NCBI RefSeq assembly: GCF_036785885.1 | Contig: NC_092326.1 | Coordinates: 41,440,287 to 41,504,286, forward strand | Direction: 5' to 3' | DNA: 64,000 nt | Source of the DNA: Coffea arabica | Taxonomy: Eukaryota; Streptophyta; Magnoliopsida; Gentianales; Rubiaceae | Shown: positions 35,547-46,626 of the stretch, one piece after another | Numbering within the stretch: the stretch's first letter is position 1 | Layout: each line of letters starts with the position of its first letter | Program-made: the position numbers and the translations under genes | Notes under the pieces: generated by a model | The model's database searches: none | Seen by the model: the letters and a program-made list of their open reading frames with translations, nothing else | Told to the model about the DNA's origin: nothing

Positions 35547-36159
35547 GGTTTCGTGCACGAGTTTGGTTTTGCTGAAGAGGATACAATATCATGGCACTGT
35601 AGAGCAAAAGATTAGAGAAAGAAGATGGAAAAAGCACATGTTAAGTCCTTTTATTAATGAAGACTAAAATTTTGTACCTTTTCCTAATTTTAAAAATTTT
35701 GTCTACAAATGTTTATTCTGTACCATACAGATGTTTATTCTGTACCATAACAGACGTGATAATGTTTCCAAAGATTATACGATCTCATCCGACTTAGGAT
35801 GAGGCGAAAATCGTATCCCCGTCACAGCAATCCCTGATTCACTTGCAGGATTTTAAACGCTCAACTGCAATGCCATCAACATTCTTGAAAGAACTCAATA
35901 AATGGTTTTAGTTGTTAACGTCCCAATGAACTGGATAACCAATTTGAGAAATCTTAATCCTATGGACGTCGAAAAAACAAGAAAATCGCTGGATTCTTCT
36001 GGATTACTTTTCCTGGACGGATGAAAGTGAAGGCATCCAAAGGTTGTAGAAAGACAAATAAGTGTCAAGTTGTTCTCCAACCCAAGAACCTTTTTTTGGT
36101 TCGTCTTTTGGGAATCTGAATGACGGGTTACATTTCGCTCTCTGTGATTCTCAGATTGT
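35547..36159. other. PDI 3' UTR and start of the convergent spacer
   Basis: The 3' UTR probably ends within about 200 bases of the stop (AT-rich words near 35680-35700). A 19-base word, GTTTATTCTGTACCATA.CAG, is repeated in tandem near 35710-35752. The rest lies between the converging PDI and PPR genes and shows no gene. Confidence 0.4.
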
Positions 36160-37660
36160 TCCTCTTTTTTTTTTTTTTTTTTTTCTCCCCGATGGGATAT
36201 TCGGCAAACTTTTGAAGATTGTACAGACGCATTGCTGCTCGTACAAGATTATAGCAAGCACTAAAGAGGTTTTAAAAGTTGAGGTGCAATTTCGCTAATG
36301 CTTTCCAGATAGATAATTCTTCCTAACATGGCGTCCAAAGGTAAATCTTGAAATTGTGTACTTTTATTTTCCCACCGGGGAGGGGAGGGGAGGGGAGGGT
36401 CATGAGCTGCAAACCTCACACTTTACTCTATAGGTAAGGCTTGGTACTAATGGCCAGTTCTCTTTGTGAGGTATATCTGAAAAGATTTCTCGATAGATGA
36501 TTCGAAGATATCTCACCCGCTGTAAAATGTCACGCGGCTTCCAAACTGGCAAACAGAAGAGCATGCTTGGCTTTGTGCTCCATTGCAGGTTCATGTGTTG
36601 ACCTCCATTGCAGGCTCATGTGTCTACCTGAAAATTAAACCAGATAGAACCTTACACCATATAACACAGAAGTGCTACAAACCCAACATAATCTGCATAG
36701 TGCATAAAAAGGAGAAAAATCTAACAACTATTAGTAAAACGTTAAATATGAAAAACCTTAGACCCAATTGATGGTTTCAGACTCTCAACAATTGCAATAT
36801 AAAAAAGGAATCAGTTGAGCTAAAGCCACCACAAAATGCTCCAAGTACTCACACAGTGAAATTCATCGCTCTATTCCTGAAGTGAAGGAAGAGGAGTACT
36901 GAACTTCAAACTCCCTAGGCCACCATTCAGGCTCATCTGACTCTACCGCTTGGCCATGATCCTTGCCCACTCAATAGTATATCTGGACAAATATCTGTAG
37001 AATATACAAGGACATATCTCCCGGGCTTCAGAGTTTCAGAAAGCTTCCTAGCCACTGCATACGCAATCCCGTTTGGCTTTATTCCCTCTTGCTGGTTCAC
37101 ACAGGCTGCTAATTTACCTTAAGAGCAAACCAGAGAGAATCATAAACAATCTTACTCAGAGAAGATACCAGAGGAAACAACTTATAAAACTCACGAACAG
37201 ATAACAAAACCTAATAACCTAACAAATTATTGCCAATTTCAACCACTCCAACATTTAATCTTTCGATCTTTTTTTTTTTATTTTTTTAATGAGATATTCA
37301 GCAGTCTTTCAAGCATGTATTTGTACTAATGTTATCAGGCCAAATATCACATTATAACTTTGAATAACTTGTATTCAAGGATTATTCTTATTACTATATG
37401 AGCAAAGTATTAAAAGTTCAAAACCATGAGACATGTCTGAACAGATTTCTCAAAAGATAACTTGAACATACTCAACAGCTATTAATTTTCTCAAAAGCTT
37501 TGAGCTCTGTCGTTGCTTCACAGGGTTGGACTGTTTACCTGAAGAAGAAAACCAGACAGAACCATAGTCCATGTTAGCTGAAGTATTATTAACCAGACAA
37601 ACTATGCAATGCATGGAAAAGAGACAAACCTAACAACCACAGGGGAGGTGGTGAAGAAAA
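36160..37660 (-). repeat. Diverged direct duplication in the PPR 3' flank
   Basis: Two stretches downstream of the PPR gene repeat each other in the same order. A T-run plus GATGGGATATTCGGCA (36160-36200) matches a T-run plus AATGAGATATTCAGCA (37268-37305). Then 'acctgaa.a..aaaccaga.agaacc' through 'gca.ag.gcat..aaa..ga.aaa.cta' at 36635-36725 matches 37538-37640. Each copy contains short 'gcag' and 'gtttacctg' splice-like words on the minus strand. They may be introns and exons of a spliced PPR 3' UTR that was duplicated, a common arrangement in plant PPR genes; this is not proven. Confidence 0.5.
36377..36399 (+). other. G-quadruplex-forming run
   Basis: Four runs of GGGG separated by single A residues, followed by GGG, form an ideal intramolecular quadruplex motif on the + strand. 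It lies in the 3' flank of the minus-strand PPR gene, so the transcript of that gene would carry the C-rich strand. Confidence 0.7.
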
Positions 37661-37756
37661 CCAAATCATTGGTGCATCCAAAATTTCCATGTTCTGCAGG
37701 CCTGCGAAGGCGCCAGATTGTCGTGTTGTTGCATCCCATAATCGTTTTCCAATAAT

Positions 37757-39925
37757 CTATTTCAGCGATATCCTTTGCAGCATAAAATCTGCAGCTTCTA
37801 CTGGATTCTCTACCATCTTCTTTTCGTATCCCAAGATAAGTGCCTGATGAGTGCCTTCATCTGGACTGATACCCTGCTTGCCCATCCATTCTACTAACTT
37901 GCAGGCGTCATCAAGGTTGCCAACACTGCAAAAACCATGTATGAGTGTGTTATACAACACAAGATCTGGAACCAGCCCAATGTCGATCATTTTAGTAAAG
38001 AGAGCATTTGCTTCTGCCATCCTACGTGTCCTGCAGTACCCATTAAGGAGAGCACTGCACATTACAACATCAGGCTCCAAATTGTGCTCACTCATGTAAT
38101 GCCACACAAAAAAAGCTTCTTCAAAGTTCCCTTTCTTCACATAACCGCTAGCAATGTTAGTAAAAGTTACAATATCAGGAGTAAATCCTCTTCTAGTGAG
38201 CTCATACAGTAAATCATGAGCCTCATTTACAAACCCTCTCACAGTAAGACTGTAAATGATTGTGTTATAGGTGATGTTATCAGGATAGACACCAGCAGAC
38301 TTCATTATATCCAAAAGGCCAAAAACCTTGTGTAAGAGGCCCTCCTTTCCATAGCCATCCATTAGTGTGTTGTATGCAACAAGGTCAGGTGGCAAACCCT
38401 CTGTCATCATCTTCTGAAATAAGTTTTCCGCTACATGTACTTCTCCAGACCTACAGTAGTATTCAATAAGTGTTGTGTATGTGGCAACAGATGGTTCAAC
38501 TCCACTCTTCACCATCTTTGCCAAAAAGATAAGGGCCATTTTCAGATCCTTCATCTTGCAGTACCCTGATATAATGGTGGTGTAAATAAAACAGTCAGGA
38601 ACCAATCCCATCTCTGATATCTCGTAAAAAGTGCTAGAAGCAGCAGTCATGTTACTATCGTGACAGTACTTTGAAATAAAGCCATTGTAGACATAAATAT
38701 TAGGTGGCAGTCTAAATATCTTCAAGATATTGAAAGCTTTCTCCACTTCCCCCACCTTGCAGAGGCCATCAATGACTGAACTAACTGAAATGGAATCAAG
38801 AGATATACCAATCAAACTCAATTTAAACAACAAAGAGATTGCTTCTCTCACCAGTGACATTTTAGAAAGGGAATCAATCAATGTTGAGTATGCAACAATA
38901 TCAGGACTAAATCCATGTTGCTTCATTGTTACCAATAGTTGCCAACCTCTTTCAACATTGCCTTTCACACAGTATTTATGAATAAACAAAGTGATTACAG
39001 ACACATTTAAGCCTAACCCTTGACTCTGCATCTCTTCCAGGAAATTCCATGCCAATTCGAATTGGTCCATATATAACAATGCCCCAAGAAGTGAATTACA
39101 AACCCCTGGTGAAGGAAAGAGTTTGATGTGTTTCATTTGACAAGCTAACTTGAGAGCCACATTTACCATATTTGCTCTGATATAACAGTCAATGAGTATG
39201 CTATATACAGTTTCTAGGACCGTTCTAATTGTATAGGTCTCGAGAAGGACTTGTAAAAGCAAGTTCGGCCACCAATCTTCCCCAGCATTCTTCCTTACAA
39301 GATAAAGTATTAAATCTATAGCTCTATAATTCATGTTCCCAGCAACCAAGATATGTATCATCACACATGTAGATCTAATTCCATGCTGTAAGTGCAGGTA
39401 ATGCTCACACCATTGAAAGAAAGCTAGAGCTAGAGCAGCATCTCCACTGCCCTCAAACAGGTCATTCAGAATACACACTATGTTATATTCAGCCAAAGGT
39501 AACCTTTGGCAACTGTCTGGAGATCCTAAAACCCATCCTCGATTCCTAAGTATGACTTTCATTCTTCCAAGTCCATAAACATCCATATCAGTATTTTGAG
39601 GATTTTCACAAACCAAGGAACTATCTTCTTGAATGCCAAGATGGTAAATATCATAATCATCTCTGATCCCTTCAAAAGAAGAAGCAGACTTACTATTATG
39701 TTTTATGCTGTCACTCTGCATGCATTTAGTACTTGTTGTAAGTTCCTGAGCTTCTATATCGACCAGGCTTTCCTCAGGTATGATTGTTTCATCCTCAGAA
39801 GAAGACAAATGTGTAGCGGACAAAGCTAGGTTCCAAGATGACAAAAGTCTGAATCTTTTCTCTAGACCTGATACCAACTTGATAGCAGCAGTGCCAAAGT
39901 TGACTATGGACACTGATGCTCTCAT
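37757..39925 (-). CDS. Pentatricopeptide repeat protein, P class, probably mitochondrial
   Basis: A single uninterrupted exon of 722 codons. From about residue 240 to the end lie about 14 tandem 35-residue PPR motifs of the plain P type, each with the pattern YNTLI.GYCK.G....A..LF..M...G..PD. Clear examples are IYTTIISGYCKMKDL, TYTTLIEYYCRSGEV and LYNTLIHGFCSVGNL. The motif around 380-410 is shortened to about 31 residues. There is no E, DYW or SMR tail, so a role in editing by its own deaminase is excluded. P-class proteins bind single-stranded organelle RNA and affect processing, splicing, stability or translation. The first 40 residues are rich in Arg, Ser, Ala and Leu with one acidic residue, a typical mitochondrial presequence. 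Residues 41-110 are acidic and repeat-free. It resembles the Arabidopsis At2g19280 group by memory. The RNA target is unknown. Confidence 0.92.
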   Translation of the reverse strand: MRASVSIVNFGTAAIKLVSGLEKRFRLLSSWNLALSATHLSSSEDETIIPEESLVDIEAQELTTSTKCMQSDSIKHNSKSASSFEGIRDDYDIYHLGIQEDSSLVCENPQNTDMDVYGLGRMKVILRNRGWVLGSPDSCQRLPLAEYNIVCILNDLFEGSGDAALALAFFQWCEHYLHLQHGIRSTCVMIHILVAGNMNYRAIDLILYLVRKNAGEDWWPNLLLQVLLETYTIRTVLETVYSILIDCYIRANMVNVALKLACQMKHIKLFPSPGVCNSLLGALLYMDQFELAWNFLEEMQSQGLGLNVSVITLFIHKYCVKGNVERGWQLLVTMKQHGFSPDIVAYSTLIDSLSKMSLVREAISLLFKLSLIGISLDSISVSSVIDGLCKVGEVEKAFNILKIFRLPPNIYVYNGFISKYCHDSNMTAASSTFYEISEMGLVPDCFIYTTIISGYCKMKDLKMALIFLAKMVKSGVEPSVATYTTLIEYYCRSGEVHVAENLFQKMMTEGLPPDLVAYNTLMDGYGKEGLLHKVFGLLDIMKSAGVYPDNITYNTIIYSLTVRGFVNEAHDLLYELTRRGFTPDIVTFTNIASGYVKKGNFEEAFFVWHYMSEHNLEPDVVMCSALLNGYCRTRRMAEANALFTKMIDIGLVPDLVLYNTLIHGFCSVGNLDDACKLVEWMGKQGISPDEGTHQALILGYEKKMVENPVEAADFMLQRISLK

Positions 39926-40760
39926 GAGCAGTCATTAAAACACCAACTTTCAGATAAAGTGTAAAACTTATCTATCATTTCAGGCTTGAAAACAATTTTA
40001 CTGAAAAAGGGCAAATCCCAGGATGCTCCCCACAAATATTACTGAAAACAAGAGGATTTAAATCAAGTAGTTCTTGAAACATCCTGTCCCATTTCGGATA
40101 TGAAAACAACAAACATAGATGAACTACACACGCACCCCGGACGACAAATACCCGCTCCGATAATTCTTAATCGATTTTGGGATTGAAATGTCCTTAAGAA
40201 GCGAATTTATTGCAGCAATTCTTGGTCGGTAGAAATCAGAAGAGTCCAGCTTCAATGGAAGAAGAATAGAAATTTATCCCGAAACGAAAAAATAATTCCT
40301 TCCAACTTTGACAGTTATAAGCTATTCTATAGAGTGCAATACCTGAGCTAAAATTAGCCAGATTATCAAGAGTGTTGCTTAAGCACCAAAGCCCAAAAGC
40401 TGTTTCAGTAGCAGCAGGAGCAACGGCGACATTGGTGGATGTAGTTAAACTTGATACTGTAGTTTGAAAGAAAAAGTATGGTGGTGGTACCTATACAATT
40501 AACCTGATAGGGAGAGGGGAGAGAGAGAGAGAGAGAGAGAGAACTACGTCTCAGCCAAGGACCGATTAATATAGTGTTGCTGCTGCAGAGGGTTGATCTA
40601 AGAAATCTTCAGAGAATCAATGGAGCCAAGAACAGTAGAGTTTTTTCTGGGTTTGGGAGGACTGGGGCTGGGGGGGAGGAGGAGGAGGCTGGAAGGAGGG
40701 AAACGAAGGGATGCGCGAGACGCTGGTGGAGTCTTGAATGGAAAGCAAGTGCGTAAATTT
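39926..40760 (-). promoter_or_regulatory. PPR 5' leader region with a GA/CT repeat
   Basis: The sequence upstream of the PPR start includes a dinucleotide (GA)n run at about 40511-40542 (CT on the gene strand). CT runs are frequent in plant 5' leaders and core promoters. A purine-rich patch (40660-40710) lies beyond it. An intron in the leader is possible but not shown. Confidence 0.35.
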
Positions 40761-41011
40761 AGAATAGACTCCCTAGGAATTTCTCACTATTATATCTGTG
40801 CCCCCTACAGTTTTTCCATGTCCCAAATTTTCATCTTATTTTCTTCTTCAACGTTTTTTTTTTTTTTTATTCTGTTTATATTTTAAATTTATTACCTCCT
40901 TTCTCTATAGTAGTCTTTTTTTTCTTTTGTCGAAACCGTAGTTTTATATATCATCGTAAAAACTTTACAGTATCTGGACAAAACTTTACAGCAATTCTTG
41001 AGTTTCTGTTT

Positions 41012-41280
41012 TTTTTTTTGGGTAAGAAAGAGGAATTAATTAATTAATAAGTAGCGATTACAAAACAAGGCAAACTGAGTTCTCTGCAATCATCCTCTAG
41101 CAGTTTCGAAATACAATTAGGGGCCAAAGAAAAATCTGCCATTTTTGCCAAAAAATCTGCGCTATATACCCAAATACAGAACCACACACGCAGCGCACTC
41201 ATCAAATGTAGAACAGCAGAAGACCAGAAGTCTGCAACACTAGCCTCCAAGGTAAACTAACAATAATAATAATACCCCCA
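41012..41280 (-). mobile_element. Possible 3' end of a retroelement-derived (LINE-like) sequence
   Basis: On the minus strand a 68-codon frame (41250-41044) reads ADFLAKMADF, then SKLLEDDCRELSLPC, and stops. Shortly after the stop comes an A-run (T-run at 41011-41021 on +). Plant LINE-type proteins often end with an RNase H-like 'ADxLAK' stretch followed by 'LLxxDC' and a poly(A) tail, so this may be a 5'-truncated copy. The match is short and made by eye. The rest, to the MED7 gene at 41743, shows nothing else. Confidence 0.3.
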
Positions 41281-41742
41281 AAAAAAAATTCCCTTGCTCG
41301 TCCAAGGTAAACTAAAGTAGCATTGATCACCAACACTCAACAGATCTTTTGCCCTTATCGAAGAGTAAAACAGCCTCATTGACATTTCGCGAAAATTATC
41401 CTTATCATTCAGCAATGGTCAGAAAAGATACATCTGTTTCCAAATTGAGTGTCAATTGCTTCTTGCTAAATAAATCTCCTAAAACTCACACATTGGATGT
41501 AACTAGAAACTATTAAAAAGTATGTCTGGGTGAAAATCCCATGATCTCAAGCCTTCAAGTGTGGCCCTTGAAGTTTTCTTCCTCCAAATTCCCAACAGAT
41601 GAGATATTACATCCCTACTCAAATAACTACATGTTTAAACATCAACATACTTCGAACTCTACTGGACATATGCTGATTCTCAAAGACTTGACGAACAACT
41701 TGGCAGCACTAGCTTTATAATGAAGATTTCCACCCAAGGTTA

Positions 41743-44123
41743 TTACTGTCCATCTAAGGTGCCAAGAGCCTCCTTTAGAAGTCTCTGTGCTTCTTCCCTC
41801 CTCCTGAACAAGCAAAAGAAAATAAAATCAGGCAAGCACAGCACGTTCCACAGGAAGCAATCTTAGCTTACACGCGAACCACAAGACACCATCTGCAGCT
41901 TATGTAGATATCCTTGAACTACAAATTGGTTAGTGCACATATCGCTAAGTGAGTAGAATAACTGTACGGTACTTAAATTACAAAAGAGACCAAAAGATGT
42001 TTTAACTCATCTAACATAGTAATGCCTCCATGAGTTATCGGAAATGGGCAATGCATGAACAGAATGTGCATCATCTCAACTTAATGTACTATCAGCTAGT
42101 TTAAGCATTGTAATAAAGCTACGATGTTGCAAACTAAAAAAGGGGAACAAGTTTCCCCTTATCGAAATAGAAATCTAAACAAATCAGTGTCTGAATGTTA
42201 TTTGCTGCAAAAAAAAAGGGCTGTAAAATGAAATGACAGCTATAACATCACATAACACTTTGACTGATATTGAAAGCACAACCAAGAGGACACGAATAAA
42301 ATAAATTACTGACATCTTTTTTTTTTTTTTGGTTATTCTGAAAGAATTATAGGGGAAAAGAAAAGCATTCTCAAGTTCAGTAGACAACAGGGTCCCAGAC
42401 GATCCCAGACACCACAGTTGATTCTCAAGTTCAGTAAAAGAAAAGCATTCTCAAGCATTTGAGCAAAAACAAGCCAAAAGACTTCATTCATTAGAAATCT
42501 TGGTAAAATATTCATACTTAAAGAGACTATGCGTACCTCTTGATGTCCTCAACAGCTTGCTTACGCCGCTGTATCTGAAGTTCCAGAATATGGATCAGTG
42601 TTGCTCTGGCCTGAGAAGCAGGAAGGACCCAGCTTGCAATTAAAATCAGGAATTGGCAGACAACTGTCAAAAAAGGAACCCGAAGAAAAGGGATGAAGTT
42701 TCACTAAAACATAATTTCACCTGATGGGGTCGCAGTGAATTGAGAAGGTGATGCAGGTTCTTGAATATGAGAGAGATATCTTCAACTCTCCTAGCATATT
42801 GTGATGGCCGCTCTATGAGAATATCAGCAAGCTCCAATATGTGCAGTTGGAGTTCTCTGTTAAGCGCCCTCAGTTCCTTTTTGAAGTCTGCCAGAAATCA
42901 CCATCGGCTTAGATACTGAAACAACAAAAACTTGGCTGCTAAAGAATTAAAACACATCGTCCCAGACTAGGATCGTTTCCAACACATTGTACCAGACAGA
43001 ACATTATTCATGCCCCCCCCCCCCCAAAAAAAATATTGCGTTTTGTAGTGCATAAATTGGCACCTTATGGTGCATCAACATGCTAATGAAAATGGAAATA
43101 TGACTCCTAGATACAAATTCACCAATTAAGATCAATATCAAAGACCTTTAATCTACCAAGGAACACATTTGAATCCTTTTTCCTCCAGCTCAGTCAGTAA
43201 AGACACCCAATAAGATTCCCCTTGTTACTAAACTGGAGTCAAAACTCTCAGATCACTATGTAAAGGGACATTTGCAAAGCAATTTTCAAGTTTAAGTACC
43301 TTGAAGAAGCTAAGCCACGAAATAACCTCTAATGAACCTTTTTTTAAAAATTAAAAATAAAATAAAAAAGGGGTACTCCGAACAGCACATTTTTCCTATT
43401 TCGATTAGAGCATTCTGATTTCAGGCACGCCAATTATTCAAAGATCCAAAGGCATCAAAAGAATATACACTATGAACAACTAAACCCAAATATGAAAAGA
43501 ACAACATAAACATAAACTAAACCCAAATAAGAAATAGACATGCCAAAAGAAAAAAGACAAAAAAGATTAAAAATCTGATATCTGTACAAAGTAAACATGA
43601 TTAAAGCATACTCTTCAAATCATGCCATGTTAAAGTGGCAAGCAAAAGAGAAACCATAAAATGAACAATGACATCCAACCTCTCTACTATTTAAAAAAAA
43701 AATGCAGATAATAAAGGAAGCAGGTCGTACCAACATTCGGCCCTTTTGGGTACAATTGACGAACACCTTGTTCCTCCAGACTAGGAAGCACGTCATCAGT
43801 CTGCAAAAATAGGGAAGGAGAACTTGAAACGTGCATTTTGCAGCTAATTTTATCCACAGAAGCACAGAATATACAACATTCAAACAAAAAATGCAGCAGG
43901 AAGGAGGAAGGAAAAGTTAGAAAGCTAGAGAGGATAGAAATTTCTGTGATTATTCAAGGAAAAGAAAAACGAAAAATAAATTGCTCACAGTATAGGTGGC
44001 TCCAAACAGTTGGTAATTGCCTTCAATAGGGGGAGGAGGCTCCGGAGCAGATTTTGGATCCTCCGAATACTTCTTGTACAGCCTGTAGAACGGCGGCGGG
44101 GGTGGATACGTCGCCGTCGCCAT
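41743..44123 (-). CDS. MED7: Mediator complex subunit 7
   Basis: Five coding exons on the minus strand (44123-43989, 43800-43731, 42887-42721, 42610-42537 and 41803-41743) join in phase to 168 aa, the family's usual length. MED7 belongs to the middle module of Mediator, pairs with MED21 and relays activator signals to RNA polymerase II in the nucleus. Hallmarks: an N-terminal MATATYPPPPPFYRLYK and PPPPIEGNYQLFG; SLEEQGVRQLYP; the helical block ELRALNRELQLHILELADIL; the LRPHQARATLIHILELQIQRRK segment; and a C-terminal LGTLDGQ. These match Arabidopsis MED7 as I recall it. A C-run (43014-43024) lies in the intron between exons 2 and 3. Confidence 0.95.
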
Positions 44124-46626
44124 TTTTTCCGATTTCACGACTCTTTCTAGTTTCTTCCCTCCTCTACGTTTACTTTAACTTCTTCTTTTTTTTATTTTCT
44201 TGAAGTAGTAAATTAACTAAGCTTTTGTACTCCTATTACATTAAAAAGAAAAGAAAAATCACTGACTCCAGAGTGGCAAGTGGCAACAGGACAAACCACC
44301 ATCCCAAAACCAAACTGTAAGGGCAAAAGTGTGTTGTTTTAGGCTAACCCAATTCAATATTTTTATATTTTAATATATTCAGATTGTTTGATAATAAAAA
44401 GAATTAAATATTTAAATTAATTAAATGGTACTGAATTTTTTTAGATAAAATTTACTTTTAAAATTAAGTAATAAATCATTCACTTATTAACGAATGCGAT
44501 ATGTAATCAAATGTATTGAATTTAATACTTAACAATTCAATAATTTAATAAATTTAGAATTCAAATTTCAGATTTTAAACTTCAGTTTTCAGATTTTAAT
44601 TTTATTAAACGCACTAATCTTAACAAAATTCTTTTGATCCTCCAATTTTACAAAGGAGCATTAAAATTAATCCTCCTGTTAAAGAATGTAGTCTTAATGC
44701 TAAAAATTAGCAAGCCATGTCATAAATTTTCATAAATTTTAACACCATAGAGCAAAATCAAAGTCAATTATTTTTAGGTAAATAAAAGGATTGCTTAAAA
44801 TTTTCTAATTCAAGTAAAATATGAATCTTCTTGTTACTACTATGACATACAAATATTACAATTTTTGTGAATTTTTAAATATTTTTGGATAATATTCCTT
44901 AATACAATTTTTAATTATATTCTTATCTCAAATATATCACATTTCGAAAAGGATTATCCTCCCATTTTTTTTTAAAAAAAAAATCTCAAAAAACACAATC
45001 CAGACCAACTCTTAATTTCTTTTATATGTTTTTTTTTTTAGAATTTGATTAATCGACTCAAAATAGCCTTATTCACTCCATATCTTCCTAAGGAAAAGGC
45101 AATAATTTGAGCCAATACATCGATTTCTTTTTTTTTTCTCCATAAAATTCTTTGATCTTCGAAATGTAATTCTTGAGCACGTGAAATATTTGCCATTACT
45201 CAAGGGCCTAACACAAAAATACCGCAAACCAAAAGTAAATGCGGTTTGGGCGGCCAAATTTTGCAGTTTTTTGGCAAGTCAGAGGAGAGGAAGGGAGAGA
45301 CGTCCAAAAGCAAACAGCAAATGATGACCATAAATATAAACAACGTACTAACAAGATGGGCCTTTTCCCCTCAAATCAGGGAATAGCTTAGAGGATTTTG
45401 CTAAGGCCACTGCTCAATCAAGCCTGCAGGTGTATTCGTATACTTTCCAATGATGATTTAGATATTATCATTTCCATGTGCACTCATTACCCATCAAATG
45501 TTCTTGTGTTTTTTCCACGTTGACATGACGAATTGGGTTCATTCCACATTTTTTCATGGGATCTTGTGGAATCGCATTACTTGATTTTGAGAATGCAAAG
45601 AACCCATTTTGTAGTATTTCTTTTTTTATCTGAATCTGTGGCAAACGGGCTAAGAAATTGAAGGTAATTTGAGTATCTCATTCTGTTCCAGCATATTCTT
45701 CTGACAATTGTCTTCTGGAGTCTTACGCGTTTTGATGTTGCGGATAAAGCATTTTATATTCTTGTAATTACATGTTTCTTTCTAAGTATTGCTACAACAC
45801 GGTTCTTTGCAAATGATAAGTTATTTTCTCATGATTTATACGTTTATTTGCGACTTATAAAGTTTGTCATTTTGGGATGAACAATTTGAATCTTTTTTCT
45901 TGAATAATAGCTATATTGGTTGTTATTCTTACTGTAAGGCGTTTAAATTAGAAATTCTGGTGTCTAGATTTGATTAGCTCTGGACTACGCGTTACCTGGA
46001 AAGATTCCCACTTAATGTGATAATTGCATACTCTTTGTGCATCAAAATTGTTAGTTTCATCAGGTGAGCTTCATAATGATGTGTTGTAAGTATGATTAAA
46101 ATTAGTCTGCACTCTGAAGGATGTGGTTTTTTTAGCTGAAATATAGATTAGGAAGATCATAGAAGTTTGAATTTTTTTTTTCTTTTACCCTTATTTGCTC
46201 GTGTATTATTACTTAATTTGAGCTCTTTTCTATGTGCGGATTTGTCTCTCCCATCCTTAGTTATATGGAGATACAGAGAGTTTCAGAATCTATATTTTAT
46301 TTTGTTATGTAGTCCTTGCATTGGAATTAAGTATCAATAGATCAAGTTATAGCTTCAGAGAATCTTTTATCTTAGGCATGACATAGGTCACAGATATTGA
46401 GTAATTATTTTGCTTTTAGCTACTAAGATCCTTTTAGCATATGGGTCTTATCCATGTTAACATCATTATTCATTATGTTTTACAAGGATGGTATTTGTTC
46501 ACAGTTTTTCCATTCACGTCGTGAAAATCTTGATGAGTTTCATTTGAATATGATATATGCCATACGGTATTATTCAAGTCTTGTTAATTTTTAATGCATT
46601 TGGATGTTTTGCATGCAGTTTGAACC
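44124..46626. other. Divergent spacer between MED7 and the TRAF-type gene, with its leader intron
   Basis: The first part is AT-rich with no gene. The leader of the + strand TRAF-type gene probably begins near 45270-45430 (GA-rich, 'agaggagaggaagggagagacg'). It likely has a donor after 'agcctgcag' at 45421-45429 and an acceptor 'tttgcatgcag' ending at about 46619, eight bases before the ATG, giving a 5'-UTR intron of about 1.2 kb. The promoter regions of both genes must lie within this 2.5 kb. Confidence 0.45.

Noticed and set aside
40574-40886. Two overlapping frames upstream of the PPR gene as a small Gly-rich protein gene
   Set aside because: Purine-rich low-complexity sequence opposite the PPR leader; no conserved features.
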